Shown here one piece after another: positions 27,144 through 35,107 of a stretch of DNA of 64,000 nt; the first letter of the stretch is position 1, and every line of letters starts with the position of its first letter. The translations under genes and the position numbers were made by a program. The stretch comes from an uncultured Oscillospiraceae bacterium (GTDB taxonomy: Bacteria > Bacillota > Clostridia > Oscillospirales > Oscillospiraceae), in the NCBI GenBank assembly GCA_934589145.1, contig CAKTNW010000004.1, positions 50,730 to 114,729 on the forward strand, given 5' to 3'. The notes beneath the pieces are model-generated. The model was not told where the DNA came from and searched no databases. It saw only the letters and a list, made by a program, of their open reading frames with translations.

Positions 27144-28160
27144 TCAAGATTCGTAGCCGTTGGGGTTCTGGCTCTGCCAGTTCCAGGCGCTGCGGCACAT
27201 GTCGTCGATGCCTAGTTTGGCGTGCCAGCCCAAAATTTCTTTGGCCTTGGTGACGTCGGCATAGCAGGCGGCGATGTCGCCGCTGCGGCGGGGCGCGATG
27301 CGGTAGGGGATGTCCCTGCCGCAGGCCCGGGAGAAGGCGTGTACCATGTCCAGCACGCTGTAACCGGTGCCGGTGCCCAGGTTGAACACCTCCACGCCGG
27401 TGTGAGCAGCGGCATAGTCCAGAGCGGCCATGTGGCCGGTGGCCAGATCGGTGACGTGGATATAGTCACGGACGCCGGTGCCGTCGGGGGTGGGGTAGTC
27501 GTTGCCGAACACGTTGAGATAGGGCAGGGTGCCCACCGCCACGCGGGCAATGTAGGGCATGAGGTTGTTGGGGATATCACGGGGATCCTCGCCCATAAGG
27601 CCGCTCTCGTGGGCCCCCACGGGGTTGAAGTACCGCAGCAGCACGGCGGAGAAGTCGGGGTGGGCGGTGACGTAGTCTTGGATGATCTGCTCGATGAACA
27701 GCTTCGTCCAGCCGTAGGGGTTGGTGCAGGGGCCGGTCTCGGCGTCCTCCCGGTAGGGGAGGGCGGCGTGCCTGCCGTACACGGTGGCAGAAGAGCTGAA
27801 GATCAGCTGCCGGACACCGTGGGCCTCCATGGCCGCCAGCAGGGCCAGGGTGCTGTCCAGATTGTTGCGGTAGTAGTCCAGCGGCAGGCGCACCGATTCG
27901 CCCACGGCCTTCAGCCCGGCGAAGTGGATGACACTGTCGATGGCGTTTTCCCGGAAGATCCGCTCCAGAGCGGCGGGATCAGCGGCATCCGCCTCATAGC
28001 ACTTGACGGGCTTTCCGGTGATCTGGGTGATGCGCTGGGCCACGATGGGGCTGCTGTTGGCGTAGTTGTCGGCGATGACCACGTCGTGGCCCGCGTTCAG
28101 CAGCTCTACGGCGGTGTGGGAGCCGATGTAGCCGGCGCCGCCGGTGAGAAGAACAGTCAT
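27144..28160 (-). CDS. galE: UDP-glucose 4-epimerase
   Basis: 338 aa, interconverts UDP-glucose and UDP-galactose (or N-acetyl forms) with bound NAD. It opens with MTVLLTGGAGYIGSHTAVEL (Rossmann TGGAGYIG), has the catalytic Ser region (FSSSATVYG) and the YxxxK motif in NPYGWTKLFIE, then YFNPVGAH, DGTGVRDYIHVTDLA and a C-terminal GTGTGYSVLDMV. Last gene of an eight-gene minus-strand envelope operon, 19 bp after the ABC transporter gene; AAAGGAG precedes the ATG. It supplies galactose-type sugar nucleotides for surface glycans (inference from context). Confidence 0.97.
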   Translation of the reverse strand: MTVLLTGGAGYIGSHTAVELLNAGHDVVIADNYANSSPIVAQRITQITGKPVKCYEADAADPAALERIFRENAIDSVIHFAGLKAVGESVRLPLDYYRNNLDSTLALLAAMEAHGVRQLIFSSSATVYGRHAALPYREDAETGPCTNPYGWTKLFIEQIIQDYVTAHPDFSAVLLRYFNPVGAHESGLMGEDPRDIPNNLMPYIARVAVGTLPYLNVFGNDYPTPDGTGVRDYIHVTDLATGHMAALDYAAAHTGVEVFNLGTGTGYSVLDMVHAFSRACGRDIPYRIAPRRSGDIAACYADVTKAKEILGWHAKLGIDDMCRSAWNWQSQNPNGYES

Positions 28161-28178
28161 AGCAAAATCTCCTTTTGA

Positions 28179-29966
28179 TCAGAATTCCATGGCAAGGCGC
28201 TGGGCCTCCTGGTCGCTCAACTGGCGCAGGACGCCGCCGGACACCTGATAGACGCGGCGGCACAGGCCGATGACCGTGGGCCGGTGGGTGGTGACGATGC
28301 AGGTCTTGTGGGGGTAATCCCGCACCAGATTCCGCAGGATGGTGCGCTCGGTGGCCACGTCCAGGGCGGAGGTGGCCTCGTCCAGCAGCAGTACCGGCGC
28401 GTCACGCAGCAGGGCCCGGGCGATGGCGATCCGCTGGGCCTGCCCCTCGGACAGGCCGTGGCCGTGCTCCCCCACCGTGGAGGCCATGCCCTCCGGCATT
28501 TTGCTGACGAAATCCCAGGCGCAGGCGGCCCGCATGGCCTGCTCCAGGGCGGCGTCGTCCGCCTCCGGCTGCACCATCCGCAGATTGTCGGCGATGGTGC
28601 CGGACAGCAGGGTGTTGCCCTGGGGCACATAGGAGAAGAAGCGGCGCAGGGCGGCGTTCATTTCCAGCTCCTGTCCGTCGGCGGTGCGCAGGCAGGCGCG
28701 GCCCTCCGACGGGTGGATCAGGCCCAGCAGCAGGCGGATCATGGTGGTCTTTCCGCCGCCGGAGGGGCCCACCAGGGCCACGATCTCGCCGGGTGCGGCG
28801 GTCAGGGCCGCGTGGTGCAGCACCGGCTGAGCGGGGTCATAGGCAAAATCGGCGCCGTCCACCTCCACGGTGACGCCCTGGGCGGCGGCACGCTCCAGCG
28901 CGTCGTCCACCGGCTGGCCCGGCTCGGGTTGCAGGGCGAACAGGTCGCGGATGCGGTGGGCGGAGACGGAGGCGTTGAGGAAGTTGGGCACCGTCCGCAC
29001 CAGGGCGTTGAAGGCGGAGGTCAGCTTGGTGCCCTGGGACAGGAACAGCGTCATGGTGCCGTACAGGATCTTCCCCGACCACAGCAGGTACAGGCAGTAG
29101 CAGAAGGCGGCCATCTGCACGGCGGAGCCCAGAATGGACAGCAGCGCTTCCGTCTTGATGCTGAAGAGGTTATAGTCCAGGCTGGCCTGGCGGAAGTCCT
29201 CCTGCCGTTGGCGCAGGCCGTCGCTGTACCGGCCGGTGATGCCGAAGCCCTTGATGGCGTCCAGATTGTGGAGCGTCTCGGTCTCATAGGCCATCAGATC
29301 GCTGCTGACCTGCCGCAGCTCCTGCTGGTGGCTGCGCATGCCGCCGATGAGGCGGCGGGAGGTCAGCAGCAGGAAGGGGGCGCTGGCCAGCGCCAGCAGG
29401 GCCATGACCCAGTCGTAGTGGAGGATCACCGCCAGCGTGGCGAGGAAGGAATAGGCCGCCACGATGAGATCCGGCAGCCAGTGGATGGCGTTTCCGGCCA
29501 CGGAGCCGGTGTCGTTGGTCAGGCGGTTCAGCAGGTCGCCGCTGGAAAAGCCGTTCAGCGCCTGCCAGTCGGCGTTCAGCAGCCGGTCAAAGACCTCCGC
29601 CTGGATGTCGTTGTTGACCCACAGGGCGATGCGGGTGGAGATGCGGGAGGTGACGCTGCGCAGCAGAAGGCCGATCAGGGCCGACAGCAGCATCACCAGG
29701 ATCACGAACCAGAGCTGTGAGCTATCGTACCCGGTGATGATGTCGATGGTGTACTTGCTGGCCACCGCCGACACCAGTCCCAGGGTGGAACTGATGACGC
29801 CCAGTACCGTGTAGATCCACACGGCCTTGCGGTAGCGGCGGGTGTAGGTGAGGATCCACTTCCAGTCGGTGAGGATATCGGTGAAGGTGCCGTCCCGCCA
29901 GCGGCCCAGCAGGATGCCCAGCGCCTCGGAGCCCAGTACCTTTTTCGTTTGTTTCGTTTCTTCCAT
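28179..29966 (-). CDS. ABC exporter, ATP-binding and permease fused
   Basis: 595 aa half-transporter. A polar extension (about 1-40), six-helix membrane domain (about 45-330, with VWIYTVLGVISSTLG), then the nucleotide-binding domain: Walker A GPSGGGKTT, Q-loop SYVPQGN, signature LSEGQAQR, Walker B LLLDEATSALD and H-loop TTHRP. No N-terminal C39 peptidase domain is present. It follows the S26-type peptidase gene by 11 bp with AAGGAGC before the ATG. The product would work as a homodimer exporting peptide, lipid or glycan. An S26 peptidase next to an ABC exporter is a known combination in RiPP clusters; here such a cluster lies 15 kb away on the other strand (inference). Confidence 0.9.
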   Translation of the reverse strand: MEETKQTKKVLGSEALGILLGRWRDGTFTDILTDWKWILTYTRRYRKAVWIYTVLGVISSTLGLVSAVASKYTIDIITGYDSSQLWFVILVMLLSALIGLLLRSVTSRISTRIALWVNNDIQAEVFDRLLNADWQALNGFSSGDLLNRLTNDTGSVAGNAIHWLPDLIVAAYSFLATLAVILHYDWVMALLALASAPFLLLTSRRLIGGMRSHQQELRQVSSDLMAYETETLHNLDAIKGFGITGRYSDGLRQRQEDFRQASLDYNLFSIKTEALLSILGSAVQMAAFCYCLYLLWSGKILYGTMTLFLSQGTKLTSAFNALVRTVPNFLNASVSAHRIRDLFALQPEPGQPVDDALERAAAQGVTVEVDGADFAYDPAQPVLHHAALTAAPGEIVALVGPSGGGKTTMIRLLLGLIHPSEGRACLRTADGQELEMNAALRRFFSYVPQGNTLLSGTIADNLRMVQPEADDAALEQAMRAACAWDFVSKMPEGMASTVGEHGHGLSEGQAQRIAIARALLRDAPVLLLDEATSALDVATERTILRNLVRDYPHKTCIVTTHRPTVIGLCRRVYQVSGGVLRQLSDQEAQRLAMEF

Positions 29967-29976
29967 GGCGGGCTCC

Positions 29977-30435
29977 TTACTTCAGCGTTTCGGGGATCAG
30001 GCGGGCCAGACGGCGCAGCGCGGGACGCAGAGGCAGCAGCGTCAGCCACGGCCCGGCGAAAAAGCGCCACCAGAAGCTCTCCGGCCCGATCCAGACGCCC
30101 TTGCGGCACACCTGGGTCACCACGGCGAAGATCTGCTCCGGGGCAATGGGGGCTTCTACCTGCTGCTGCCCGTCGCCGACGATGGCGTAATTGCCGTCCG
30201 GCATCCGGAGCAGCACCCGGTGCATGATATACTGGCCGGTGCGCCGCCGAAAGAACACCATGTCGCCCCGCCGGGGCGGCGTGGTGACGGCGGCCAGACG
30301 GATCTGATCCCGGCCGTGGCGCAGGAAGGGGGACATGCTCTCTCCCGTGACGGTGAGGCTGACGGTCTGGCCCTGGGCCAGCAGCTCACGCACCACGGGC
30401 AGGTAGGCGTCGATGTCGATGATACGGGGCTCCAT
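29977..30435 (-). CDS. S24/S26-type (signal peptidase-like) peptidase
   Basis: 152 aa. The catalytic serine lies in GESMSPFL (residues about 32-39), followed by RRGDMVFFRRRTGQYIMHRVL, in which the His of MHRVL sits where archaeal/ER-type signal peptidases have a catalytic His in place of bacterial Lys. The GDGQQQVE turn and a C-terminal basic, partly hydrophobic segment follow. There is no clear N-terminal membrane helix. ATG at 30435 with AAAGGAG; longer ORF extensions lack a site. It sits between a tyrosine kinase gene and an ABC exporter. Substrate probably a secreted or RiPP-type leader peptide, but not shown. Confidence 0.75.
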   Translation of the reverse strand: MEPRIIDIDAYLPVVRELLAQGQTVSLTVTGESMSPFLRHGRDQIRLAAVTTPPRRGDMVFFRRRTGQYIMHRVLLRMPDGNYAIVGDGQQQVEAPIAPEQIFAVVTQVCRKGVWIGPESFWWRFFAGPWLTLLPLRPALRRLARLIPETLK

Positions 30436-30496
30436 AGCCGTCTCCTTTCCCGAAGAAGAAACTGCCGAGGGGCCCCGGCAGTTTTCCTTTGCAAGA

Positions 30497-31966
30497 TCAG
30501 TCTTTCTGTGAGGCTTGCTTCTTTTCGCGGCCATAGCCGCCGTAACCATAGCCATAACCGTAGCTGCCGTAGCCGTAACCGTAGCCATAGCTGTGGGAGC
30601 TGCCGGAAGCGCCGTTGAGGACGCAGCCCAGAAGGGGTGTGCCTGCCTCGCCCAGGAACTGCATGCTGTCCAGCACCTGGGGGAGCTGAGCGGCGCCGGC
30701 GGCCAGTACATAGAGGATGCAGTCGGCGGCGCGGGCCACGTTGACGCTGTCGGCCAGCAGGCCGCAGGGCGGGGTGTCCACGATGATATAGTCGGCCTTT
30801 TTGCCCAGCGTGTCCAGCACGCGGCGCAGGGCCGCGGCGTTCATCTGGCGGGCGTCCGGCAGGCTCTTGTTGCCGGCCAGCAGCCACAGGGCGCCGGGCT
30901 CCTGCTCCAGCAGCAGGCCGGGCGCCAGGGCGGGATCCGCCAGGTTCAGGGCGTCGTCCAGTCCGGCGGTGACCTTGGTGATGCCCAGGGCCTTCTTGAC
31001 GGAGGGGTTGCGCAGGTCGGCGTCGATGAGGATCACCTTGCTGCCGTTGCGGCTGAGGGACTGGGCCAGATTGCAGGCCACGGTGGTCTTGCCCTCGCCT
31101 GGCATGGTGCTGGTCACCAGAATGACCTTGTGGCCGGTGTCGGCCAGGGCGCGCAGCACCTTGACACGCAGGGCGCGGACGCCCTCCTGATAAGCACCGG
31201 AGACGCGGGGGTTATGGATGGACAGCAGCTCGTTGGCACTGTCCTTCCGCCGCTTGAAGGTGACGGCGGGCAGGGTGCCCAGACACTCCTGATTCAGCTT
31301 CAGGCGCACATCCTCGCCGGTGCGGACAGTGCGGCGCATGGCGGCAATGGCCAGCAGAAGCAGCAGGCCCAGGGCAAGTCCGATCAGCGCGCCCTTGCAG
31401 GCGCTGCGAAGGGGACGGAAGCTGTTATAGGGGGCGGCGGCCTCCACCGGTTCCGTCAGCAGCTCCATGCCGGTGCTGCCGACGACGTAGTCCGCCGCCT
31501 GGGGATAGACCTCAATAACGGCCTGGAGAATGGCCAGCGCGTCCTTGGGATCATTGCTGGTGACCCGCAAAGTGAACAGGTTGGTGTCCGGCACGGTGGA
31601 CGCGGTGATGGTACCGTTGATGGTGTCCACGCCCAGGGCCTGCCGCAGACGGGTATAGAAGTAATCCGACTGCACCAGATAGGGGAAGGTCTTGCTGAGC
31701 TGCTCGGCGGTGGATTTGTCATAGTAGCTGGAGCCGCCGGAGATATCCGCCGTACTGCCGGTATTCAGCTGGATGGTAAAGGTCACCTCGCTGGCGTACA
31801 TGGGGGTATAGGCCCGCCAGCTCCGCAGCAGCCACAGGAGACCCACCGCCAGCATCAGCGCCAGGGGGATCCAGTACAGCCGCCGCAGCACCGACCAGAA
31901 CTCGTGCGTCAGCCGGGAGAGGTCGATATAGCTTTCGTCCTGACGGTCAAGCTTTTGTTCGTCCAT
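30497..31966 (-). CDS. Wzz-BY-kinase fusion (CpsC/CpsD-like), Tyr-Gly-rich tail
   Basis: 489 aa. Residues about 20-205 form the chain-length (Wzz-like) domain between two membrane helices (WIPLALMLAVGLLWLLR; ALIGLALGLLLLLAIA). The BY-kinase domain has Walker A GEGKTT with Lys about 293, Walker A' VILIDADLRNP and Walker B YIIVDTPP. The C-terminal tail (about 455-480) is a Tyr-Gly repeat with nine tyrosines, the expected autophosphorylation cluster, followed by REKKQASQKD. RBS GGGGGAGGAC precedes ATG 31966. The gene overlaps the previous paralogue by 20 bp. It controls polysaccharide polymerisation and export with the CpsB phosphatase encoded upstream. Confidence 0.92.
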   Translation of the reverse strand: MDEQKLDRQDESYIDLSRLTHEFWSVLRRLYWIPLALMLAVGLLWLLRSWRAYTPMYASEVTFTIQLNTGSTADISGGSSYYDKSTAEQLSKTFPYLVQSDYFYTRLRQALGVDTINGTITASTVPDTNLFTLRVTSNDPKDALAILQAVIEVYPQAADYVVGSTGMELLTEPVEAAAPYNSFRPLRSACKGALIGLALGLLLLLAIAAMRRTVRTGEDVRLKLNQECLGTLPAVTFKRRKDSANELLSIHNPRVSGAYQEGVRALRVKVLRALADTGHKVILVTSTMPGEGKTTVACNLAQSLSRNGSKVILIDADLRNPSVKKALGITKVTAGLDDALNLADPALAPGLLLEQEPGALWLLAGNKSLPDARQMNAAALRRVLDTLGKKADYIIVDTPPCGLLADSVNVARAADCILYVLAAGAAQLPQVLDSMQFLGEAGTPLLGCVLNGASGSSHSYGYGYGYGSYGYGYGYGGYGREKKQASQKD

Positions 31967-33518
31967 GCGTGTCCTCCCCCGTTTTGTGATGGTGCCTGGT
32001 TCCTTTTGCTTCTTTGGTAACTTCCTTGTTTTCTTTTTCACCCTGCGCGGGTCTGGCATAGCCGCTGTAGCCGTAGCCGCCATAGCCATAGCCCCGGCGG
32101 CCATAGCCGTAACCGCCGTACCCATAGCCGCCGTAGCCGTAGCCATAGCCGTAGCGGCATCCGGCGGCAGGCAGGGACAGATGGTACACGTCGTTGAACA
32201 CGCAGCCCAGGAAATGGGCGGCGCACTGGTTCAGGGCATCCACGGCGTCATTGATGCGCTGGGCGCTGACGCAGTCCTGCCGGATGACCAGCACCGACAG
32301 ATCCGCCTCGTCCGCCAGGGTCTCCGCGTCGGAGAACATGGCCATGGGCGGGGTGTCGATGATGATGAGATCCATCTTCTGCCGCATGTCCGCCAGCAGC
32401 TGCCGCATCTGGGCGGAGGCCAGCAGCTCGGCGGCGCCGGCGCAGGAGCGGATGGAGAAAATGGCGGAAAGCTTTTCCTTTTCCAGGTAGATGGGCTGCA
32501 CCGGCTGGGAGCCGGCCAGCATGCGGGACAGCTCCGGCGTGTCCTCGCGGCCGAAGAGCTTGTACTGGGACGCCTTGTGAAGATCGGCGTCGATCAGCAG
32601 AACTTTTTTGCCCTGCTGGGCCAGGGACAGGGCCAGGTTGGCCGCCACGGTGGATTTGCCCTCATTTTCGGCCACACTGGTGATCAGCACCACCTTGCCG
32701 CCATTGCGCTGGGCGGAGTGGTTCACCTTGGAGGCCAGCTTTTCGATCTCCTCGGTAAAGTAGAAGCCGGTGCCCGGCATGGTGATCAGCAGGCCCTTCT
32801 TCTTATTGCTGCGTTTCAGGCGGGAACGGAGCGTCTTGTTCTTCTCCTCGTGGTGGATGGTGGCGAACAGCCGGGCGTCCACCTTATGGCGCACAGCGTC
32901 GCTGGTCTGCACGGTGTCGGAAAGCACGGCGGCCGCCAGCAGTGCCAGGGTCATGGCCGCCGCGCCCAGCAGGAAGGCCCGCTTGAACGTGCTCCCGGTG
33001 TGCAGGGGATTGGAGGGCGCACGGGGCACGGAGGGCGCGTCCAGCTCCCGCAGCACCACATTCTGGAACACATGCTGGGACACGGCATCGTAGTTGTCCA
33101 GCCAGAAGCGCAGCGTGCGGAAGGCGGAGACGGGATCGTCCGCCGTGACCTTCAGCAGCAGGATATTGGTCTCCGGCACCGTGGAAGCCTCCAGCCTGCC
33201 GGAGAGCTGTTCACTGCCGGGCCGGTCGGCGGACAGTTCACGGAACACGTCGCTGCCGAACAGGCTGGTGAAGGTGCTGGCGATCTCGGAGGTGGTGGTC
33301 AGGTTGGAGTACAGGGCGGAGTAGCTGCTGTTCTTCACATTGACTGCCACGGTGGCGGAGGCGGTGTACTGGGGCTTATAGAAGCTCTGCATAACGGCAA
33401 CGGTCAGCAGTGCGGCGATCAGCCCCACCGCCAGGATGGAGGGCAGCTCCCGCAGCACCCGGCGGATGAGACAGACCGGGCTGAGGTCAGCCCAGCGGAA
33501 TGTTGTTTGTTCTTCCAT
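31947..33518 (-). CDS. Wzz-BY-kinase fusion, second copy with longer Tyr-Gly tail
   Basis: 523 aa. Same layout as the downstream paralogue: N-terminal Wzz-like domain with helices at about 30-50 and 185-205, BY-kinase domain with ENEGKST (Lys about 288), VLLIDADLHKAS (Walker A') and LIIIDTPPMA (Walker B). The tail (about 453-490) has thirteen tyrosines in Tyr-Gly/Gly-Gly-Tyr repeats, then a basic Lys/Glu/His-rich end. A segment unique to this copy (KKKGLLITMPGTGFYFTEEI) precedes the kinase. The two copies differ widely in sequence, so they are old paralogues or partners, not a recent tandem duplication. Confidence 0.92.
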   Translation of the reverse strand: MEEQTTFRWADLSPVCLIRRVLRELPSILAVGLIAALLTVAVMQSFYKPQYTASATVAVNVKNSSYSALYSNLTTTSEIASTFTSLFGSDVFRELSADRPGSEQLSGRLEASTVPETNILLLKVTADDPVSAFRTLRFWLDNYDAVSQHVFQNVVLRELDAPSVPRAPSNPLHTGSTFKRAFLLGAAAMTLALLAAAVLSDTVQTSDAVRHKVDARLFATIHHEEKNKTLRSRLKRSNKKKGLLITMPGTGFYFTEEIEKLASKVNHSAQRNGGKVVLITSVAENEGKSTVAANLALSLAQQGKKVLLIDADLHKASQYKLFGREDTPELSRMLAGSQPVQPIYLEKEKLSAIFSIRSCAGAAELLASAQMRQLLADMRQKMDLIIIDTPPMAMFSDAETLADEADLSVLVIRQDCVSAQRINDAVDALNQCAAHFLGCVFNDVYHLSLPAAGCRYGYGYGYGGYGYGGYGYGRRGYGYGGYGYSGYARPAQGEKENKEVTKEAKGTRHHHKTGEDTHGRTKA

Positions 33519-33527
33519 ACGGTATCC

Positions 33528-34331
33528 TCACTCCACGATCACATACAGGGTGGTGGTTCCGGTCAGACCGGTGCTGCCCATGCAGGAATAGGTCACTTCG
33601 TTGACGCCGCGGGCCAGCCCACCCTCCGGCAGGGCAGCGATCACATTATAATCATCACCGCCAACGACACTATCGATATATTCGGCGGTATCCAGCTCCG
33701 CACCCTGCTTCAGATAGACCAGATACTTGGTCAGCTTGATCTCCGGCGCGCCACGGTCACTCTCGCGCACCACCACGTCCAGCGTCAGGGTGGCGGTATC
33801 GCCCAGAGAGTTGGTGACCTCCATGGTCAGGGGGAAGCGGCCCACATAGTTGGTGGACAAAGCGCTGGCGTTGATCTTGATGCGGTCAGTCAGCGCACCG
33901 TCGATCAGATCCGACGCGCCCAGCCGGTCGCGTACCTGCAAAGCCTCGCCTACATCATAGATCAGCGGGGCGCTGAGGGAAAAGCGGGGGGGAACGTAGT
34001 CCGTATAGACCACGGTGCGGGTGCAGGAGGCCACATGGTGGTCGCTGTCCGCCACCGCGTAGGTAACGGTCACTGTTCCGGCCTGGCCGGTACCGGCGAT
34101 CTGTTCCACAACGATGGCGTCCGTTAAATCGCCGTCCTTGTCATCGTGGGCGGTAACACCCTGCAAAAGGGCGTCGCTGCCGTCCGCTGTGCTGACCCGC
34201 AGTTCCCGCTGGTCACATTCGATAACAGGGAGCGTGCGGTCTTTGGCCAGCAAGCGCACACCGCTGGATACGCCCAGCAGTACGAGAGACAGCGCCAGCA
34301 GCGCGAGAATTATGATGCGAAGTCGCTTCAT
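33528..34331 (-). CDS. Membrane-anchored Ig-like (DUF5011-type) protein
   Basis: 267 aa. An N-terminal hydrophobic segment (about 5-27, IIILALLALSLVLLGVSSG) serves as anchor or signal peptide. The rest consists of about three beta-sandwich modules of the cadherin/HYR/DUF5011 kind (LQGVTAHDDKDGDLTDAIVV; VTYAVADSDHHVASCTRTVVY; VTNSLGDTATLTLDVVV). No catalytic motif. Its position between the CpsB and BY-kinase genes suggests an extracellular role in assembling or binding the surface polysaccharide (inference). GAGGTG before the ATG. Confidence 0.75.
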   Translation of the reverse strand: MKRLRIIILALLALSLVLLGVSSGVRLLAKDRTLPVIECDQRELRVSTADGSDALLQGVTAHDDKDGDLTDAIVVEQIAGTGQAGTVTVTYAVADSDHHVASCTRTVVYTDYVPPRFSLSAPLIYDVGEALQVRDRLGASDLIDGALTDRIKINASALSTNYVGRFPLTMEVTNSLGDTATLTLDVVVRESDRGAPEIKLTKYLVYLKQGAELDTAEYIDSVVGGDDYNVIAALPEGGLARGVNEVTYSCMGSTGLTGTTTLYVIVE

Positions 34332-34363
34332 AGATACACCTCGGGGTCTTTAAAGAATAGGGG

Positions 34364-35107
34364 TCAGAATTGTGCCATAGCGGGATAGACTGTGCCGCCG
34401 TGCAGGATGGCGTAGGGGTTATCGTGCAGCAACAGCTGTGCCGTCTCCGGAGAGACGGTGTCTGCCACCAGATCGTAAATGTCGCTGAGCCGGGGCGTCC
34501 GGCGATAGGGACTGTGGGCGTCGCTGCCGATGAGATGCAGGCAGCCGCAGTCCAGGCACCAGTGGGCCGCCTGAGCGGCGCGACGGCCGAACATGCCGAA
34601 GAAGCTGCCCTTATTCAGCTGGAGCATATAGCCCTCGTTGGCCCAGTGCAGCAGATGACGGGGATCGTCCTGGATGAAATAGTACCGTTCGGGATGGGCC
34701 ACCACCGGGGTCAGTTCCCGCAGGTGGATCCGGTGCAGGATATCGTCCACGAACCGGGGGGATTCGCCAAAGGCGAATTCCACCAGCAGGTACCGGCTGC
34801 CGCCCAGGGTCAGCAGCGCACCCTCGTCCAGCAGACGGGGCAGCTCCGGCGTGGCAAAGACCTCCATGCCGGGATAGACCGTCAGGGGGATATCCTCCCG
34901 GCGCAGCAGCGCTTCAAAACGGCGGAAGCGTTCTTCCAGCCGGGGATCACGGTAGTTGTCGAATTGCTCCGGTACGTTGCAGTGGGGCGTCAGCGCCACG
35001 GCGGTGACGCCGCTGTCCACGGCCACACGGGCCATCAGCAGGGCCTCCTCCTCTGTGGCGGCGCCGTCGTCCACGCCGGGGAGCATGTGGCAGTGCAGGT
35101 CGATCAT
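34364..35107 (-). CDS. CpsB/CapC-type PHP-domain tyrosine-protein phosphatase
   Basis: 247 aa. PHP-family metal site: MIDLHCHMLPGVDDG at the N-terminus (first metal His pair), VALTPHC, YPGMEVF, VVAHPERY and IGSDAHSPYR. In Gram-positive capsule loci these manganese-dependent phosphatases dephosphorylate the BY-kinase tyrosine tail, here present in two neighbouring kinases. The start overlaps the previous stop as ATGA, preceded by a near-perfect AAGGAGGTCG site. Confidence 0.95.
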   Translation of the reverse strand: MIDLHCHMLPGVDDGAATEEEALLMARVAVDSGVTAVALTPHCNVPEQFDNYRDPRLEERFRRFEALLRREDIPLTVYPGMEVFATPELPRLLDEGALLTLGGSRYLLVEFAFGESPRFVDDILHRIHLRELTPVVAHPERYYFIQDDPRHLLHWANEGYMLQLNKGSFFGMFGRRAAQAAHWCLDCGCLHLIGSDAHSPYRRTPRLSDIYDLVADTVSPETAQLLLHDNPYAILHGGTVYPAMAQF

